Assembly: GCA_016125275.1 (NCBI GenBank)
Contig: WGMB01000003.1
Span: 1,653,896-1,717,895, forward strand
Origin: Acidobacteriota bacterium
GTDB taxonomy: Bacteria; Acidobacteriota; Terriglobia; Bryobacterales; UBA6623
Direction of reading: 5' to 3'
Length of the DNA stretch: 64,000 nucleotides
Of the stretch, positions 9,031 through 18,600 are shown in pieces (positions within the stretch are counted from its first letter, which is position 1; every line of letters begins with the position of its first letter). A program made the translations under genes and the position numbers. The notes under the pieces were generated by a model that had not been told where the DNA came from, searched no databases, and saw nothing but the letters and a program-made list of their open reading frames with translations.

Positions 9031-9715
9031 CGGAGGCGCCGAACAAGCGACCGCCGACCAGGGCCTCTCGCTGCTGCGGCTGCAGCAGTTGTTCGATTCG
9101 CAGTTTCCGATCGGGACGTTCGCGCATTCCGGCGGCCTCGAGACCTACTCGCACCGCCCGGGGTTCGACGCCGCCGCGCTCGGCGAGCTGTTGGCGGCGC
9201 AGATCGAGCACGGCTGGGGGCGGCTGGACCTGGCCGCTTTCGCGCTGGCCTGGCAAGCCGCCGGCGACCGCGCCGAGCTCGAGCGGCTGGCCGCCGAGGT
9301 GGAAGCCTGGAAGCTCGTCCCCGGTCAGCGGCTGGCGAGCATCCGCCTGGGGCGCCGGATGGCGGCGCTGGCGGCGCGGCTGTTTCCCGCGCTCGCCCCG
9401 GACTGGAAGCTCTCCCGGCCGCACCTGTGCGTCACGGCCGGGGCTTTGACGCGGAGGCTCGGGCTGCCGCTCGAGCAGTCGCTGCTGTTTTTCGCGCAGT
9501 CGAACCTGACCGCTTCACTGGCGGCGGCGACCCGCGCCATGTCCCTGAGTCCTGAGCAAGCCCAGGAGCTGCTCATCGGCTTGCAGCCGGCCCTGACGCC
9601 GGCGGTTCAACGGACGCTCGCAGACCCTCGCGCGTCGCTCTTTGCGGCTACGCCGGGCCTCGACGTCCGAGCCCATCAACAAGCGAGCCTCCACACCCGC
9701 TTGTTTCAGTCGTGA
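9011..9715 (+). CDS. ureF: Urease accessory protein UreF
   Basis: A 234-residue all-helical protein with the UreF signature DSQFPIGTFAHSGGLETY near residues 29-46 and a long Leu/Ala-rich helical body. UreF bridges UreD and UreG in the activation complex on apo-urease and acts as a checkpoint for UreG GTPase activity (family knowledge). It starts inside ureE and ends 36 nt before ureG. A short acidic N-terminus precedes the first conserved helix, so an internal start is possible but none is better supported. Confidence 0.93.
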   Translation: MESTSTSGGAEQATADQGLSLLRLQQLFDSQFPIGTFAHSGGLETYSHRPGFDAAALGELLAAQIEHGWGRLDLAAFALAWQAAGDRAELERLAAEVEAWKLVPGQRLASIRLGRRMAALAARLFPALAPDWKLSRPHLCVTAGALTRRLGLPLEQSLLFFAQSNLTASLAAATRAMSLSPEQAQELLIGLQPALTPAVQRTLADPRASLFAATPGLDVRAHQQASLHTRLFQS

Positions 9716-9751
9716 CCGGTCCAAGGCCCGGTCCAGGAGAGTGAGCCAGCC

Positions 9752-10429
9752 ATGCCCCCCGCCAAAATAGGCATCGGAGGACCGGTCGGGTCCGGCAAGA
9801 CCGCCCTGCTCGACCGCCTCTGCAAGGCGATGCGCGATCGCTACGAGATCGCCGTCATCACCAACGACATCTATACCTACGAGGACGCCGAATTCCTCAC
9901 CCGCTCCGGCGCCCTGTCCCGCGACCGCATCCTCGGCGTCCAAACCGGCGGCTGCCCCCACACGGCCATCCGCGAGGACACCTCGGTCAACCAGGACGCC
10001 GTCGAGGAGCTCCAGGAGCGCTTTCCGCAAGCCCAGATCCTGTTTCTGGAGTCCGGCGGAGACAACCTGGCCGCCTCCTTCAGCCCCGAGCTCGTCGACG
10101 TCAGCATCTACGTCGTCGACGTCGCCGGCGGCGACAAGGTGCCCCGCAAGGGCGGCCCAGGCGTCACCCGCAGCGACCTGCTCGTCATCAATAAGATCGA
10201 TCTGGCGCCCTACGTCGGAGCCGATCTGGAGGTGATGCGGCGGGACGCCATGAAGCTGCGCGGCGACAAGCCGCTGGTCTTCACTGACTTGCGCCACGGC
10301 GAGGGCCTCGACGAAGTGGTCCGCTGGATCCGCCGCGACGTCCTGTTCGAGGACGTCAGCGACGAGCTCAGCTTCGCAGCCCCCCGGCTGGCCGCCGTCA
10401 AGGCCTCCAACGGACGTTCCAAGGAGTGA
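9752..10429 (+). CDS. ureG: Urease accessory GTPase UreG
   Basis: A 225-residue SIMIBI-class GTPase. It has a P-loop GPVGSGKT at residues 10-17, the nickel-binding Cys-Pro-His at 68-70 ([11 protein letters not shown]) and a guanine-specificity motif NKID at 147-150. UreG powers nickel insertion into UreC together with UreDF, receiving nickel from UreE. The ATG follows a purine-rich stretch (ccaggagagtgag) that fits a ribosome site. Its TGA overlaps the GTG start of ureD. Length and motifs are canonical. Confidence 0.97.
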   Translation: MPPAKIGIGGPVGSGKTALLDRLCKAMRDRYEIAVITNDIYTYEDAEFLTRSGALSRDRILGVQTGGCPHTAIREDTSVNQDAVEELQERFPQAQILFLESGGDNLAASFSPELVDVSIYVVDVAGGDKVPRKGGPGVTRSDLLVINKIDLAPYVGADLEVMRRDAMKLRGDKPLVFTDLRHGEGLDEVVRWIRRDVLFEDVSDELSFAAPRLAAVKASNGRSKE

Positions 10430-11256
10430 CGGCAAGGGCTCCAGCGGCGGCCGGGCTGCGCAGCCGCACCCGGCTGGTGTTTGCTTTGCGCGCGGGACGC
10501 ACGGTTCTGGCCGTCCGCGACCTCGGCGCGCCGCTCAAGGCCATCCGCCCGTTCCCGCTGGCGGACGGGCGGGCGCTGCTGCAGCTCATCTCCGCCGCTC
10601 CGGGCCTGTTCGGCGGCGACGACTACGAGCTCGACATCGAGGTCGAGCCCGGCGCCCGCGCACTCGTCGTCGCCGCTTCCGCCGCCAAGCTCCACTCCAT
10701 GGTTCCCGGCGCCCGCGCCCGCCAGACAGTCCGTCTGCGCGTCGCCGAAGGCGCCTCGCTCGAGTACCACCCAGGCCGCAACATCCCTTTCCCCCAAGCC
10801 GACTACGAGCAGGTCCTCCAAGCCTCGGTCGACCCTCGCGGCCGCCTGGCCCTGGTGGAGAGCTGGGCCATGGGCCGCCTGCATCGCGGCGAGCGCTTCC
10901 TGTTCCGGCGGCTGTCAGCCCGCACCGCCATCGATCGCGCCGGCCAACCCCTCTACCGCGACGCCCTCGAGCTCGCCCCCTCCGCCGGCCGCTTGCCCGA
11001 GCAGGGCCTGCTCGAAGGCGCCCACTACTGCGTCGCCGGCGTCTGGTGCGGCCCCGCCGGCGAGCCCTCTCCCGAGCCGTCCATTCCTTTTTGTGAAGAA
11101 GACGCCGTCCTAGGACCATTCGCGCCCGGATGTTGGTACCTTAGGGGCCTGTTTCGGGACGGGCTCGCAGCCGACGACGCGGTGCGGGCGGCCCAAGCCG
11201 CCGCCGACGCGGCCTGGAGCCACTCGTCGTACGACTGGGCCCGCTTCGCGCCCTGA
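10426..11256 (+). CDS. ureD: Urease accessory protein UreD
   Basis: A 276-residue UreD/UreH protein recognised by [19 protein letters not shown] near the start, then [29 protein letters not shown], a beta-helical scaffold pattern. It binds apo-urease first and recruits UreF and UreG. The start is the GTG at 10426, whose last two bases belong to the ureG stop (GTGA), so translation is coupled. Placement of ureD last in the operon differs from the ureD-first order of Klebsiella but is common elsewhere. Confidence 0.92.
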   Translation: MTARAPAAAGLRSRTRLVFALRAGRTVLAVRDLGAPLKAIRPFPLADGRALLQLISAAPGLFGGDDYELDIEVEPGARALVVAASAAKLHSMVPGARARQTVRLRVAEGASLEYHPGRNIPFPQADYEQVLQASVDPRGRLALVESWAMGRLHRGERFLFRRLSARTAIDRAGQPLYRDALELAPSAGRLPEQGLLEGAHYCVAGVWCGPAGEPSPEPSIPFCEEDAVLGPFAPGCWYLRGLFRDGLAADDAVRAAQAAADAAWSHSSYDWARFAP

Positions 11257-11285
11257 GTTCCGAAACCGAAGGAGCTTGGAACGAA

Positions 11286-12278
11286 TTGATCGCCGTCATC
11301 GGGGCGGGAGTCGCCGGAACCGCTTGCGCCAGAGCGCTGTTTGACGCCGGCCTCGACGTCGCCGTGTTCGACCAGGGACGCGCCGCGGGAGGCCGCGCCG
11401 CCGCCCTGCGAGCCCCCACCGGCATCCGCTACGACCACGGCGCCCAGTTCTTCACCGCCAAGACCCCGGAGTTCCAGGCTCAGGTCGAGCAGTGGCTCGC
11501 CCGCGGCGTCATCTCCCCCTGGAACGCCCGTTTCGCCGACCTCGACGGCGGCCTGGTCGCGCTGCGCTCCGCGCGGGACGAGCCGCGCCGCTACGTCGGC
11601 GTCCCCGGCATGGACTCGGTCGCGTTCGATCTGCTCGGCGCGGTCGATTTCCGCCCCGGCGTCGCCGTCAGCGGCGTCTGGGGCGAGCCCGGCGCCTGGA
11701 CCATCGAAGACAGCAGGGGCGCCGCCTTGGGAGTGTTCGACGCCGTCGTCAGCGCCACGCCCGCGCCCCAAACCGCCCAACTGCTGCGCCAAGCCGCCCC
11801 CGCCCTCGCCGAACGCTCCGGCGGCGTCCCCATGACCGCCTGCTGGGCCGTGCTCACCGCCTTCCGCGAGCCGCTCGAGCTGCCCTACGACGCCGCCTTC
11901 GTCTCCGGCGGACCTTTGTCCTGGATCGCCCGCGACTCGAGCAAGCCCGGCCGCGAGACCGATCTCGACGCCTGGGTGCTGCACGCCTCGCCGAAGTGGT
12001 CCGAGGAACACGTCGACGCCCCCGCCGCCGACATCATGCGCCTGCTGCTCACTGCCTTCGGCGAACGGACCGGCCTCGGCGCCCCCACGCCGCGTGAAGC
12101 CTGGGCCCACCGCTGGCGCTACGCCACCCCGCCCCAACCGCTGCCGCAAGCCTGCCTGCTCGACGCCGACCTGCGCGTCGGCGCCTGCGGCGACTGGTGC
12201 GGCGGCCCCCGCGTGGAAGGCGCCTGGCTCAGCGGCGTCGCCCTCGCCCGCCAAATGATCGAGGGCCTGTCCGCCTGA
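11286..12278 (+). CDS. FAD-dependent renalase-like oxidoreductase
   Basis: A 330-residue protein with an N-terminal dinucleotide-binding GAGVAG (residues 6-11), an acidic strand end (VAVFDQGRAAGGRAA, the usual FAD-ribose site plus GGR motif) and YDHGAQFFTAK, typical of renalase-like and amine-oxidase-like flavoproteins. The C-terminal FAD motif (GDWCGGPRVEGAWLSG) is present. The substrate is unknown. The start is taken as the TTG at 11286, with aaggag about 11 nt upstream. It sits 29 nt after ureD and may be co-transcribed with the urease genes, but it has no known role in urease maturation. Confidence 0.85.
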   Translation: MIAVIGAGVAGTACARALFDAGLDVAVFDQGRAAGGRAAALRAPTGIRYDHGAQFFTAKTPEFQAQVEQWLARGVISPWNARFADLDGGLVALRSARDEPRRYVGVPGMDSVAFDLLGAVDFRPGVAVSGVWGEPGAWTIEDSRGAALGVFDAVVSATPAPQTAQLLRQAAPALAERSGGVPMTACWAVLTAFREPLELPYDAAFVSGGPLSWIARDSSKPGRETDLDAWVLHASPKWSEEHVDAPAADIMRLLLTAFGERTGLGAPTPREAWAHRWRYATPPQPLPQACLLDADLRVGACGDWCGGPRVEGAWLSGVALARQMIEGLSA

Positions 12279-12289
12279 ACAGGCCCTCG
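12260..12289. terminator. Bidirectional stem-loop between convergent genes
   Basis: Perfect 11-bp GC-rich stem (12260-12270 with 12279-12289) and 8-nt loop. The TGA of the oxidoreductase gene lies in the loop. No long T run follows, so it may be a transcript-end hairpin rather than a classic intrinsic terminator. Confidence 0.55.
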
Positions 12290-12318
12290 CCAAGTCTCCC
12301 GCAATCCCTCCGGATCGC

Positions 12319-14319
12319 CTACTGCACGTAGAGGAACGCGTTCAGGTTCATCATCGCCAGCGCGAACTCCCGCAACGGGTGCGCCGCCAGGAAGGCCTGC
12401 GCCGTCTCGAGCTCTTTCGCCGTCGGCATCCGGTTGGCCGCCAGCAGGTAGGCGCGCTCCACCTGTTGCCGCGGGTCGTCGCCGACCTCCCGCTCCAGCC
12501 GGTCCGCGAAGGACTTCGCCAGATCGTTCGACAGCGTGCCATTGAGCAGCTCCAGCGATTGCGGCGCGTGCGTCGAGGTGTCCCGCCGCGCGCATGTCGT
12601 CAGCGACGCCGGCTGGTCGAACACTTCCATGAACGGCAGCCGCAAATTGCGCTTGGCGATCAGATACACCGACCGCCGGTCGTGCTCGGCCGCATCCGCC
12701 GTCACCGCCCACTGCGTCGGGTCGTAGAGCAGATCCACCAGCGTCTCCTGCACCGGCACGATCACGCTCTCGCCGCCCATCTTCGAGTTCAGCCGGCCTG
12801 AAACCGACAGCATCGCGTCCCGCACTTCCTCGGCCGAGAGCCGCCGCATCGGCCCGTGCCACAGCAGCCGGTTGTCGGCGTCCTTCGCCATGCCCGCCTC
12901 CTGCATCGCCGGGCTCTCCGACGCTTGCCGGTACGTCGCCGACATCAGGATCATCTTGTGCAGCGGCTTCATCCGCCAGCCGTTGGCCATGTACTCGGTC
13001 GCCAGCCAGTCCAGCAGCTCCGGGTGGCTCGGGCGGTCGCCCATGAACCCGAAGTCGTTCGGCGTGTTCACGATTCCCTTGCCGAAGTGGAACGTCCAAA
13101 TGCGGTTCACGAACACCCGCGCCGTCAGCGGATGCTCCGGATTGGCCAGCCAGTTCGCCAGGATCAGCCGCGGATTGCGGGTGTCCGGCGCCATCTGCTC
13201 GGTCCCTTCCGGCAGCAGCACGCCCAGCATCCGCATCCCCACCTGCTCGCCCTTCTGGTCGTAGTTGCCGCGGTTGAGCACGTGAACCTCGCTCACCTGC
13301 TCGAAGTCGTCGTGGATGGTGGTGATGTTGTTCGGCGGAGGCGGCAGCTCGGCCTCGAGCTTGGAATACTCTTCCTCCAGCTCGCGGCGCTTGTCCGCAT
13401 CCACTTCGTTCATCTCGCCGCGCATCTTTTTGAGCTTCGCGCGCAGCTTCTTGGTCGTCTCGCGCCACTCCTCCGGCGACATCGCGCCGCCCAGCGGCAC
13501 ATCGGCCTCATGCCCGGCCGCCAAGAAGGCCTGCATCCGGTAGTAGTCCTTTTGCCGAATCGGGTCGAACTTGTGGTCGTGGCAGCGCGCGCAGCCCACC
13601 GTCAGCCCCAGAAACGCCGCGCCCACGATGTCTGTGCGGTCGGTGAGCACCTCGTTGCGCGACGACGCCACCTCCTGGTTGCCCGCGTTGCGCCGCACGG
13701 CCCCCAGCCGGTGGAAGCCCGCCGCGATCAGCAGCTCCTGATTGCCTTCCTCCGTCGGCGCCCCCTCCACCATCTCGTCGCCCGCCAACTGCTCGCGCAG
13801 AAACTCCACGAACGGCTTGTCGTCGTTGAATGACGAGATTACGTAGTCGCGGTAGCGCCACAGCCCCGGCAGGTAGCGGTCGTACTCGAAGCCCTCGGTC
13901 TCGGCGTAGCGCACCACGTCCAGCCAATGCTGTCCCCAGCGCTCGCCGTAGTGCGGGCTCGCCAGCAGCCGGTCCACCACCGTCTCCCAGGCGTCGGGAG
14001 ACCGGTCGGCGACGAAGTCGGCCACCTCGGCCGGCGTCGGCGGCAGGCCCAGCATGTCGAAGTAAGCGCGCCGGATCAGCGTGGCGCGGTCGGCTTCCGG
14101 CGCCGGCTCCAGCCCTTCCTTGTGCAACGCCGCCAGAATGAAGCGGTCCACCGGAGTCTTCGCCCAGCCCGCCCCCACATCCGGAACGGCCGGCCGCTCG
14201 GGTCGCGCAAACGCCCAATATTTCCGCTCGAACTCCTTATATTCGGCCTTTGGCGCGGAAAGCAGCGCGGCAGGCAGCAGAGCGAGCAGAGTGGCGGCGG
14301 CGGTTCGGCGGAAACCCAA
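12319..14319 (-). CDS. DUF1549-DUF1553 protein without PSCyt1 domain
   Basis: About 666 residues. A signal peptide (GFRRTAAATLLALLPAALLSA) is followed directly by DUF1549 (KTPVDRFILAALHKEGLEP, LIRRAYFDMLGLPPTPAEV), a CxxCH site (GCARCHDHKFDPIRQKDYY) and C-terminal DUF1553 (TCARRDTSTHAPQSLELLN). The N-terminal haem domain seen in the 2870-5965 gene is absent, and no DUF1501 partner is adjacent. A Lys/Glu-rich helical insertion around residues 270-320 looks like coiled coil. The start is the TTG at 14319, because GGAGGG sits 8 nt upstream and the product then opens with a clean signal. A TTG at 14352 is the longer alternative. Confidence 0.85.
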   Translation of the reverse strand: MGFRRTAAATLLALLPAALLSAPKAEYKEFERKYWAFARPERPAVPDVGAGWAKTPVDRFILAALHKEGLEPAPEADRATLIRRAYFDMLGLPPTPAEVADFVADRSPDAWETVVDRLLASPHYGERWGQHWLDVVRYAETEGFEYDRYLPGLWRYRDYVISSFNDDKPFVEFLREQLAGDEMVEGAPTEEGNQELLIAAGFHRLGAVRRNAGNQEVASSRNEVLTDRTDIVGAAFLGLTVGCARCHDHKFDPIRQKDYYRMQAFLAAGHEADVPLGGAMSPEEWRETTKKLRAKLKKMRGEMNEVDADKRRELEEEYSKLEAELPPPPNNITTIHDDFEQVSEVHVLNRGNYDQKGEQVGMRMLGVLLPEGTEQMAPDTRNPRLILANWLANPEHPLTARVFVNRIWTFHFGKGIVNTPNDFGFMGDRPSHPELLDWLATEYMANGWRMKPLHKMILMSATYRQASESPAMQEAGMAKDADNRLLWHGPMRRLSAEEVRDAMLSVSGRLNSKMGGESVIVPVQETLVDLLYDPTQWAVTADAAEHDRRSVYLIAKRNLRLPFMEVFDQPASLTTCARRDTSTHAPQSLELLNGTLSNDLAKSFADRLEREVGDDPRQQVERAYLLAANRMPTAKELETAQAFLAAHPLREFALAMMNLNAFLYVQ

Positions 14320-14399
14320 GGCGAAATCCCTCCGGACGGAACACCCGGACAAGGGTCTGGCGAGCGCGCGCAGATCGACCCAAGTTCCGTCCAGTGAGA

Positions 14400-14405
14400 A
14401 TTTTA
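14400..14405 (-). promoter_or_regulatory. -10-like TAAAAT for the lone DUF1553 gene
   Basis: TAAAAT on the minus strand about 80 nt before the TTG start at 14319. This is an ordinary leader length, consistent with the Shine-Dalgarno motif at that start. Confidence 0.35.
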
Positions 14406-14450
14406 GCGGGCCTCGCCGCCCCGGTCAATCGGATTCGGGAATCCCCTTGC

Positions 14451-14456
14451 TAGACT
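14451..14456 (+). promoter_or_regulatory. -10 box TAGACT, leaderless GTG at 14465
   Basis: TAGACT ends 8 nt before the GTG at 14465. This supports that start, which opens a signal peptide. Confidence 0.5.
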
Positions 14457-14464
14457 CAGAGCAC

Positions 14465-15589
14465 GTGTCCGGCAAGCGTTGGCGGGCCTGTTTCGTCCTG
14501 TGGTCCGCCCTGCTCGGGGCGCACTTTCCGGCAGTCGCAAGGGCCCAGAAATCCACGACCGCGGTCGACTGCCGAGGCTCCGTTTTCGAGCCGCACCTCG
14601 ACTTTGAATTTCGCTTCTTTACCGGCTTCCGCGTCTCCATCCGCGCCCGCGAGCTCAGCGGCCCCGAGCGGCCCATGATCGCCCGCGTCCGCATCGAGCC
14701 CCTCGAGCCCGCTGACGCCAAGCCCGTCGAGCTCAACAGCGAAGGCTGGCTGCAAAACATCCCCGCCGACGCCCGCGGCTCCATCGAGATCGACGGCTCC
14801 TTCGCCGTCGGCCCGGGCCTCTATCGCATCGAGTGGTTCTTGCTCGACAGCCTCGGCCACTCCTGCAAGCTCACCTGGGACGTCGACGCCGCCCTCACCA
14901 AACGCGACGGCGACGTCACCCTGCAACTCGGCCCCGGCGAGATCGCCGACTCCCGCCTCGGCCTGTTCCGCCCCGAAAAAGTCCGCACCGACCCCGCCCT
15001 GGGCCAGCCCCTGCGCGTCAAGGTCTTGCTCAACCTCGACACCTGGAGCCGCCGCCGCGCCGGGGTGCGGCTGTTCGAGTTCATGCCGCGCATCTCGGCC
15101 CTGCGGGCCATCTCCCGGCACCCCCGCATCGCGCGCGTCGCGCTGGTCGCCTTCAGCGTGGAAGAGCAGCAGACCTATCTGCGCCACGGCTTGCAGGACC
15201 ACTTCGACTTTCCCGGCCTGCAGCCGGCTATCGACGAGATCTCGCCCGCGCTCATCTCCTTCGAGCAGCTCGGCAAGGACAAGACCAAGGACTTCCTGAC
15301 CGAGATCCTGCTGCGGGAGCTGCCGGGCGACGAAGACGTCGACGCCTACATCTTCCTCGGCCCCGACCCCGAGCCCGGCCGCCGCGCCGACAAGGACAAC
15401 CTCGCCGCCATCGGCCGCCTGCCCGCTCCGGTCTTCTATCTAAACTTGGCCCGCAACCCCTGGAAGGGCCTGCTCGGCTCCGCCACCTCCGCCCTCGACG
15501 GCAAGCAGCTCCGCTACCGAGACCCTCGCGACCTGGCCGAAGCCATCAACGAGGTCATCGAGAAGATCGACGCCCGGCGCGCCCAATAG
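14465..15589 (+). CDS. Secreted protein of unknown function, 374 aa
   Basis: Starts at a GTG and opens with a signal peptide (GKRWRACFVLWSALLGAHF, cleavage near ARAQ). The mature part begins with beta-rich sequence (FEPHLDFEFRFFTGFRVSIR, RVRIEPLEP) and includes DSLGHSCKLTWDVDAAL. The second half looks like an alpha/beta domain (LRVKVLLNLDTWSRR, RIARVALVAFSVEEQQTYLR, VDAYIFLGPDPEPGR). The second half resembles proteins that compare or report numeric quantities, but no named family is recognised. It lies between divergent and convergent neighbours, so it is probably monocistronic. Upstream in-frame codons are antisense to the DUF1553 gene and are excluded. Confidence 0.75.
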   Translation: MSGKRWRACFVLWSALLGAHFPAVARAQKSTTAVDCRGSVFEPHLDFEFRFFTGFRVSIRARELSGPERPMIARVRIEPLEPADAKPVELNSEGWLQNIPADARGSIEIDGSFAVGPGLYRIEWFLLDSLGHSCKLTWDVDAALTKRDGDVTLQLGPGEIADSRLGLFRPEKVRTDPALGQPLRVKVLLNLDTWSRRRAGVRLFEFMPRISALRAISRHPRIARVALVAFSVEEQQTYLRHGLQDHFDFPGLQPAIDEISPALISFEQLGKDKTKDFLTEILLRELPGDEDVDAYIFLGPDPEPGRRADKDNLAAIGRLPAPVFYLNLARNPWKGLLGSATSALDGKQLRYRDPRDLAEAINEVIEKIDARRAQ

Positions 15590-15599
15590 CCCGGGCGTC
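15569..15599. terminator. Stem-loop at a convergent gene end
   Basis: Nine-bp perfect stem (15569-15577 with 15591-15599) and a 13-nt loop that contains the TAG stop of the upstream gene. It serves both strands, as the TIG-protein gene ends at 15608. Confidence 0.5.
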
Positions 15600-15607
15600 C
15601 TGCGCGC

Positions 15608-18600
15608 TCAGTTGCTGAACGTCGAGCAGGCCGGCGCGCCCGCCCCGGCCGCCGCCGTCACGCTGCCCGCCGCGTTGCTCAGCGTCAGGCTCACGCCGCC
15701 CACGTCCGCCGCCCGGCCGCTGACGTTGAAGATCGCCCGCAGCAGGAATCCGCCGGTCCGCTTCTGCGTCCCCGACGTGTCGGCAAAGCGGCCTTGGAAG
15801 GCCTGCACCAGGTCCGGCCGCGTCGCCGCGTCGCCGCCCAGCTCGATCGTCGCCGAAGAGCCCGGCGCGGCCTGGAACGCAAACCGCATCGAGGCCACCT
15901 CGCGGGTGTTCGAGTAGCCGGTCGCCTCCACCGTCAACTGCGTCGCCGAGGCGCACGAGAACGTCGCCGAATCGATCACCGGCGGACCGGTCGGAATCGG
16001 CGCGTCCAGCGCTCCGCCCTCCGCCGGGCTCACGTCCACGCCGTCGGCCTCGAACGTCGCCACGTAGCGCAGCGTCCCCGCCACGGTTCCGGTCTGGAAG
16101 GCCGCCTCCACGGAGCCGTCCGGCCCCAGCGGCAGCCTCTGCCTTACGCCTCCCGCGGCCCACTGCGCCGTCGTGCAGGGCGCCACCGGAACGTCGCCCG
16201 AGACCGCGCCGTTGGCCGTCGCCGCGTCGATCACGGTCACCGAGCAGGTCCGGCTGCTCGAAGCCGCTCCCGCTTGGCCGCCGGGGAATCCCCCGAGCAG
16301 ATCCAACCGGAAGCTGTACACGCCCGTCTCGGTCGGAACGCCCGTCAGCGCGTCGCCCTCCACCGTCAGCCAGTCGCCGCCGTCCAGCGGCTCCATCCGC
16401 CACGAAGCTCCCGCCGTGTCGCAGGCCGCCACCAGCGGCTGCCGGTACGGCGCGCCCACCACCGCCGCCGGAAAGCCGCAGTCGATCTCCGGCGGCTTCG
16501 AGCTCGGCGCGGCACCCGTCGCCGCCGGGTTGATCGGAAACACCGTCACCTGCGGCGCCAGCCGCAGCGACTGCCGCAGCAGCACGTCCACCTCGGCCCC
16601 GGAAGCTCCTTCGGCCTCCACCCGCACCGTCGACTGCGCCGCCGAGCCCAGGCTGCCGCCCAGCACCAACACCGTGGCCGAACGCAGCACGCCCACCCCG
16701 GCGTAGTGCGCCAGCGGCGAGCCCGCGCCGCCCGTCTGCAGTGTCGCCGTGAACAGGCCCGGCCGCGGCGGCGTGAAGATCAAGTCGAAGCCGCAGTTCT
16801 GCCCCGGCTCGAGCACCGCGTCGCCGCAGTCCGAGGGCTCCACCACGAAGGGCTGGTCGATCGCCAGCGCCCCCACCCTCCCCGGCCCCGAGCCGCCGTT
16901 GAGGACCACGCAGCGCAGCCGGCTGTTGTCGCCCACCGCCGTGCGCGCAAAGGCGACCTCGCCGCTGGTCGGGCCGCCCACGCCGCCGTCTGTCGGGCAG
17001 CTCAGCGTCAAATCCTTCGGCGCCAGCTCGGGCTCCACCGGCACTACCACCGTCTGGTCCGCGCACGTGGAGCAGACCTCGGCCGGATTCCGGATTCGGA
17101 TCGTCACCGACCCGCCCGGCGCCGACCCCGGCGGAATCGACAGGTCGATCCGCGAACAGATCGACGAGCCTGCCGCGTCCGTCGAGCAGTCCGAGATCCG
17201 CGGTTCGCCGCCCGTGCAGAAACCGCCTTCCAGCCCGTCCACCACGATCTCGGCCGATTCGTGGATGTTGGCGCCCGTGATCGTGATGACCGTGCAGCCG
17301 TTCGGCCCGACGCTCGTCGTCGGCGGATTCGTGGTCGGAATCAGCGGCTGAATGTCAAAGCAGGCCGGCGCGGAGACCAGTTGCGCGCTCGGCGCCGCCA
17401 CGGTGACCTTCGGCGCCAGCGGATCGGCGGCGCAGGCCACGGTCGCATCGCGCGGACGCTCCCGCGCCAGCAGCGCCGGCGTCAGCTCCACCAGCACCGT
17501 CGTCTGGAATGGGGCGCTGGTCTGGCCGCTCCATTCCCGGCTCAGCGAAGCCGCCGGCGGGCAGGCGCTCGTCGCCGGCCCCAGCGCCGCGCCGTCCCAG
17601 CGAGCCTCCAGCGCGCCCGGGTCGCCGCCCGCCGCGCTCACGTCGATCGCCAGGCACATCGAGCCGCTTCCGGCCGTCGCGCTCATCGGACGCAGCGCCG
17701 TGATCTGCAAGTCCAGCGGATTCTCCACCACGTCCAGCGGCACGGGGCTCGAGCAGACCTCCGCCGTCCCGCTGCCGCTGCACACGCTCACCTGCACCGT
17801 TCCCGGCTGATCCACCTCGCCCGGCGGCAGACACACCGTCATCAGCGTCGGCGAAGCCGGCGCGGTCGGGTCCAGCCGCACTGGCCCGTTGAAGCCGTCG
17901 AGCAGCAGCACCGACTCCGGCCGAAACCCGCGTCCAGCCACCAGCAGCTCGCAGGGGCCGCCGATCGTCCACACCGTTGGGGCCAGGTTCGTGATGGTCG
18001 GCAGAATCCGCAGGTTCACCGCGTTCGAGCGCTGCCCGTCGGGATTCTCCACTTCCACCGGGGTCACTCCGGCCAGCGTCGTCTGGGTCGCGCTCAGGGT
18101 CAGGTTCATCTGCGAGGCGTTGAGCCACTGTACCGACGTCTTCGCCGCCGCGACGCCGCCAAAGCGGACCGTCGCCTGCGAGTCGAAGTTCGAGCCGTGG
18201 ATGGCGATCGTCGCCGCTCCCGAGCCCGCAATCAGCGACGGCGGAGCCAGCGTCGTGATCGTCGGCGGCCCGGCGCTCGGGGCGCTGATCGTGAACTGGA
18301 TCGGCCCCGACGTATTGCCGTTGGCGTTGCGGATCGTCACCACGCCCACGCCCGCCGTGGCCAGATTCGCCGCCGGAATCACCGCGCTCAGCCGATTCAC
18401 CGCACCGAAGGTCGTCGCCAGCGGCTGCCCGTTCCACAGCACCGTCGCGCCCTGCTCGAAGCAGTCTCCCTGCACCGCCAGGTCCACCGGCCCGGAACCC
18501 ACCGTCGCCGAACCCGGCTGCATCGTCGTGAACGGCGTCGCCCCGATCGTGAACGGGAAGGCGTTCGAGGTCACCTGTCCGGTCTTCACCACCACCTGCG

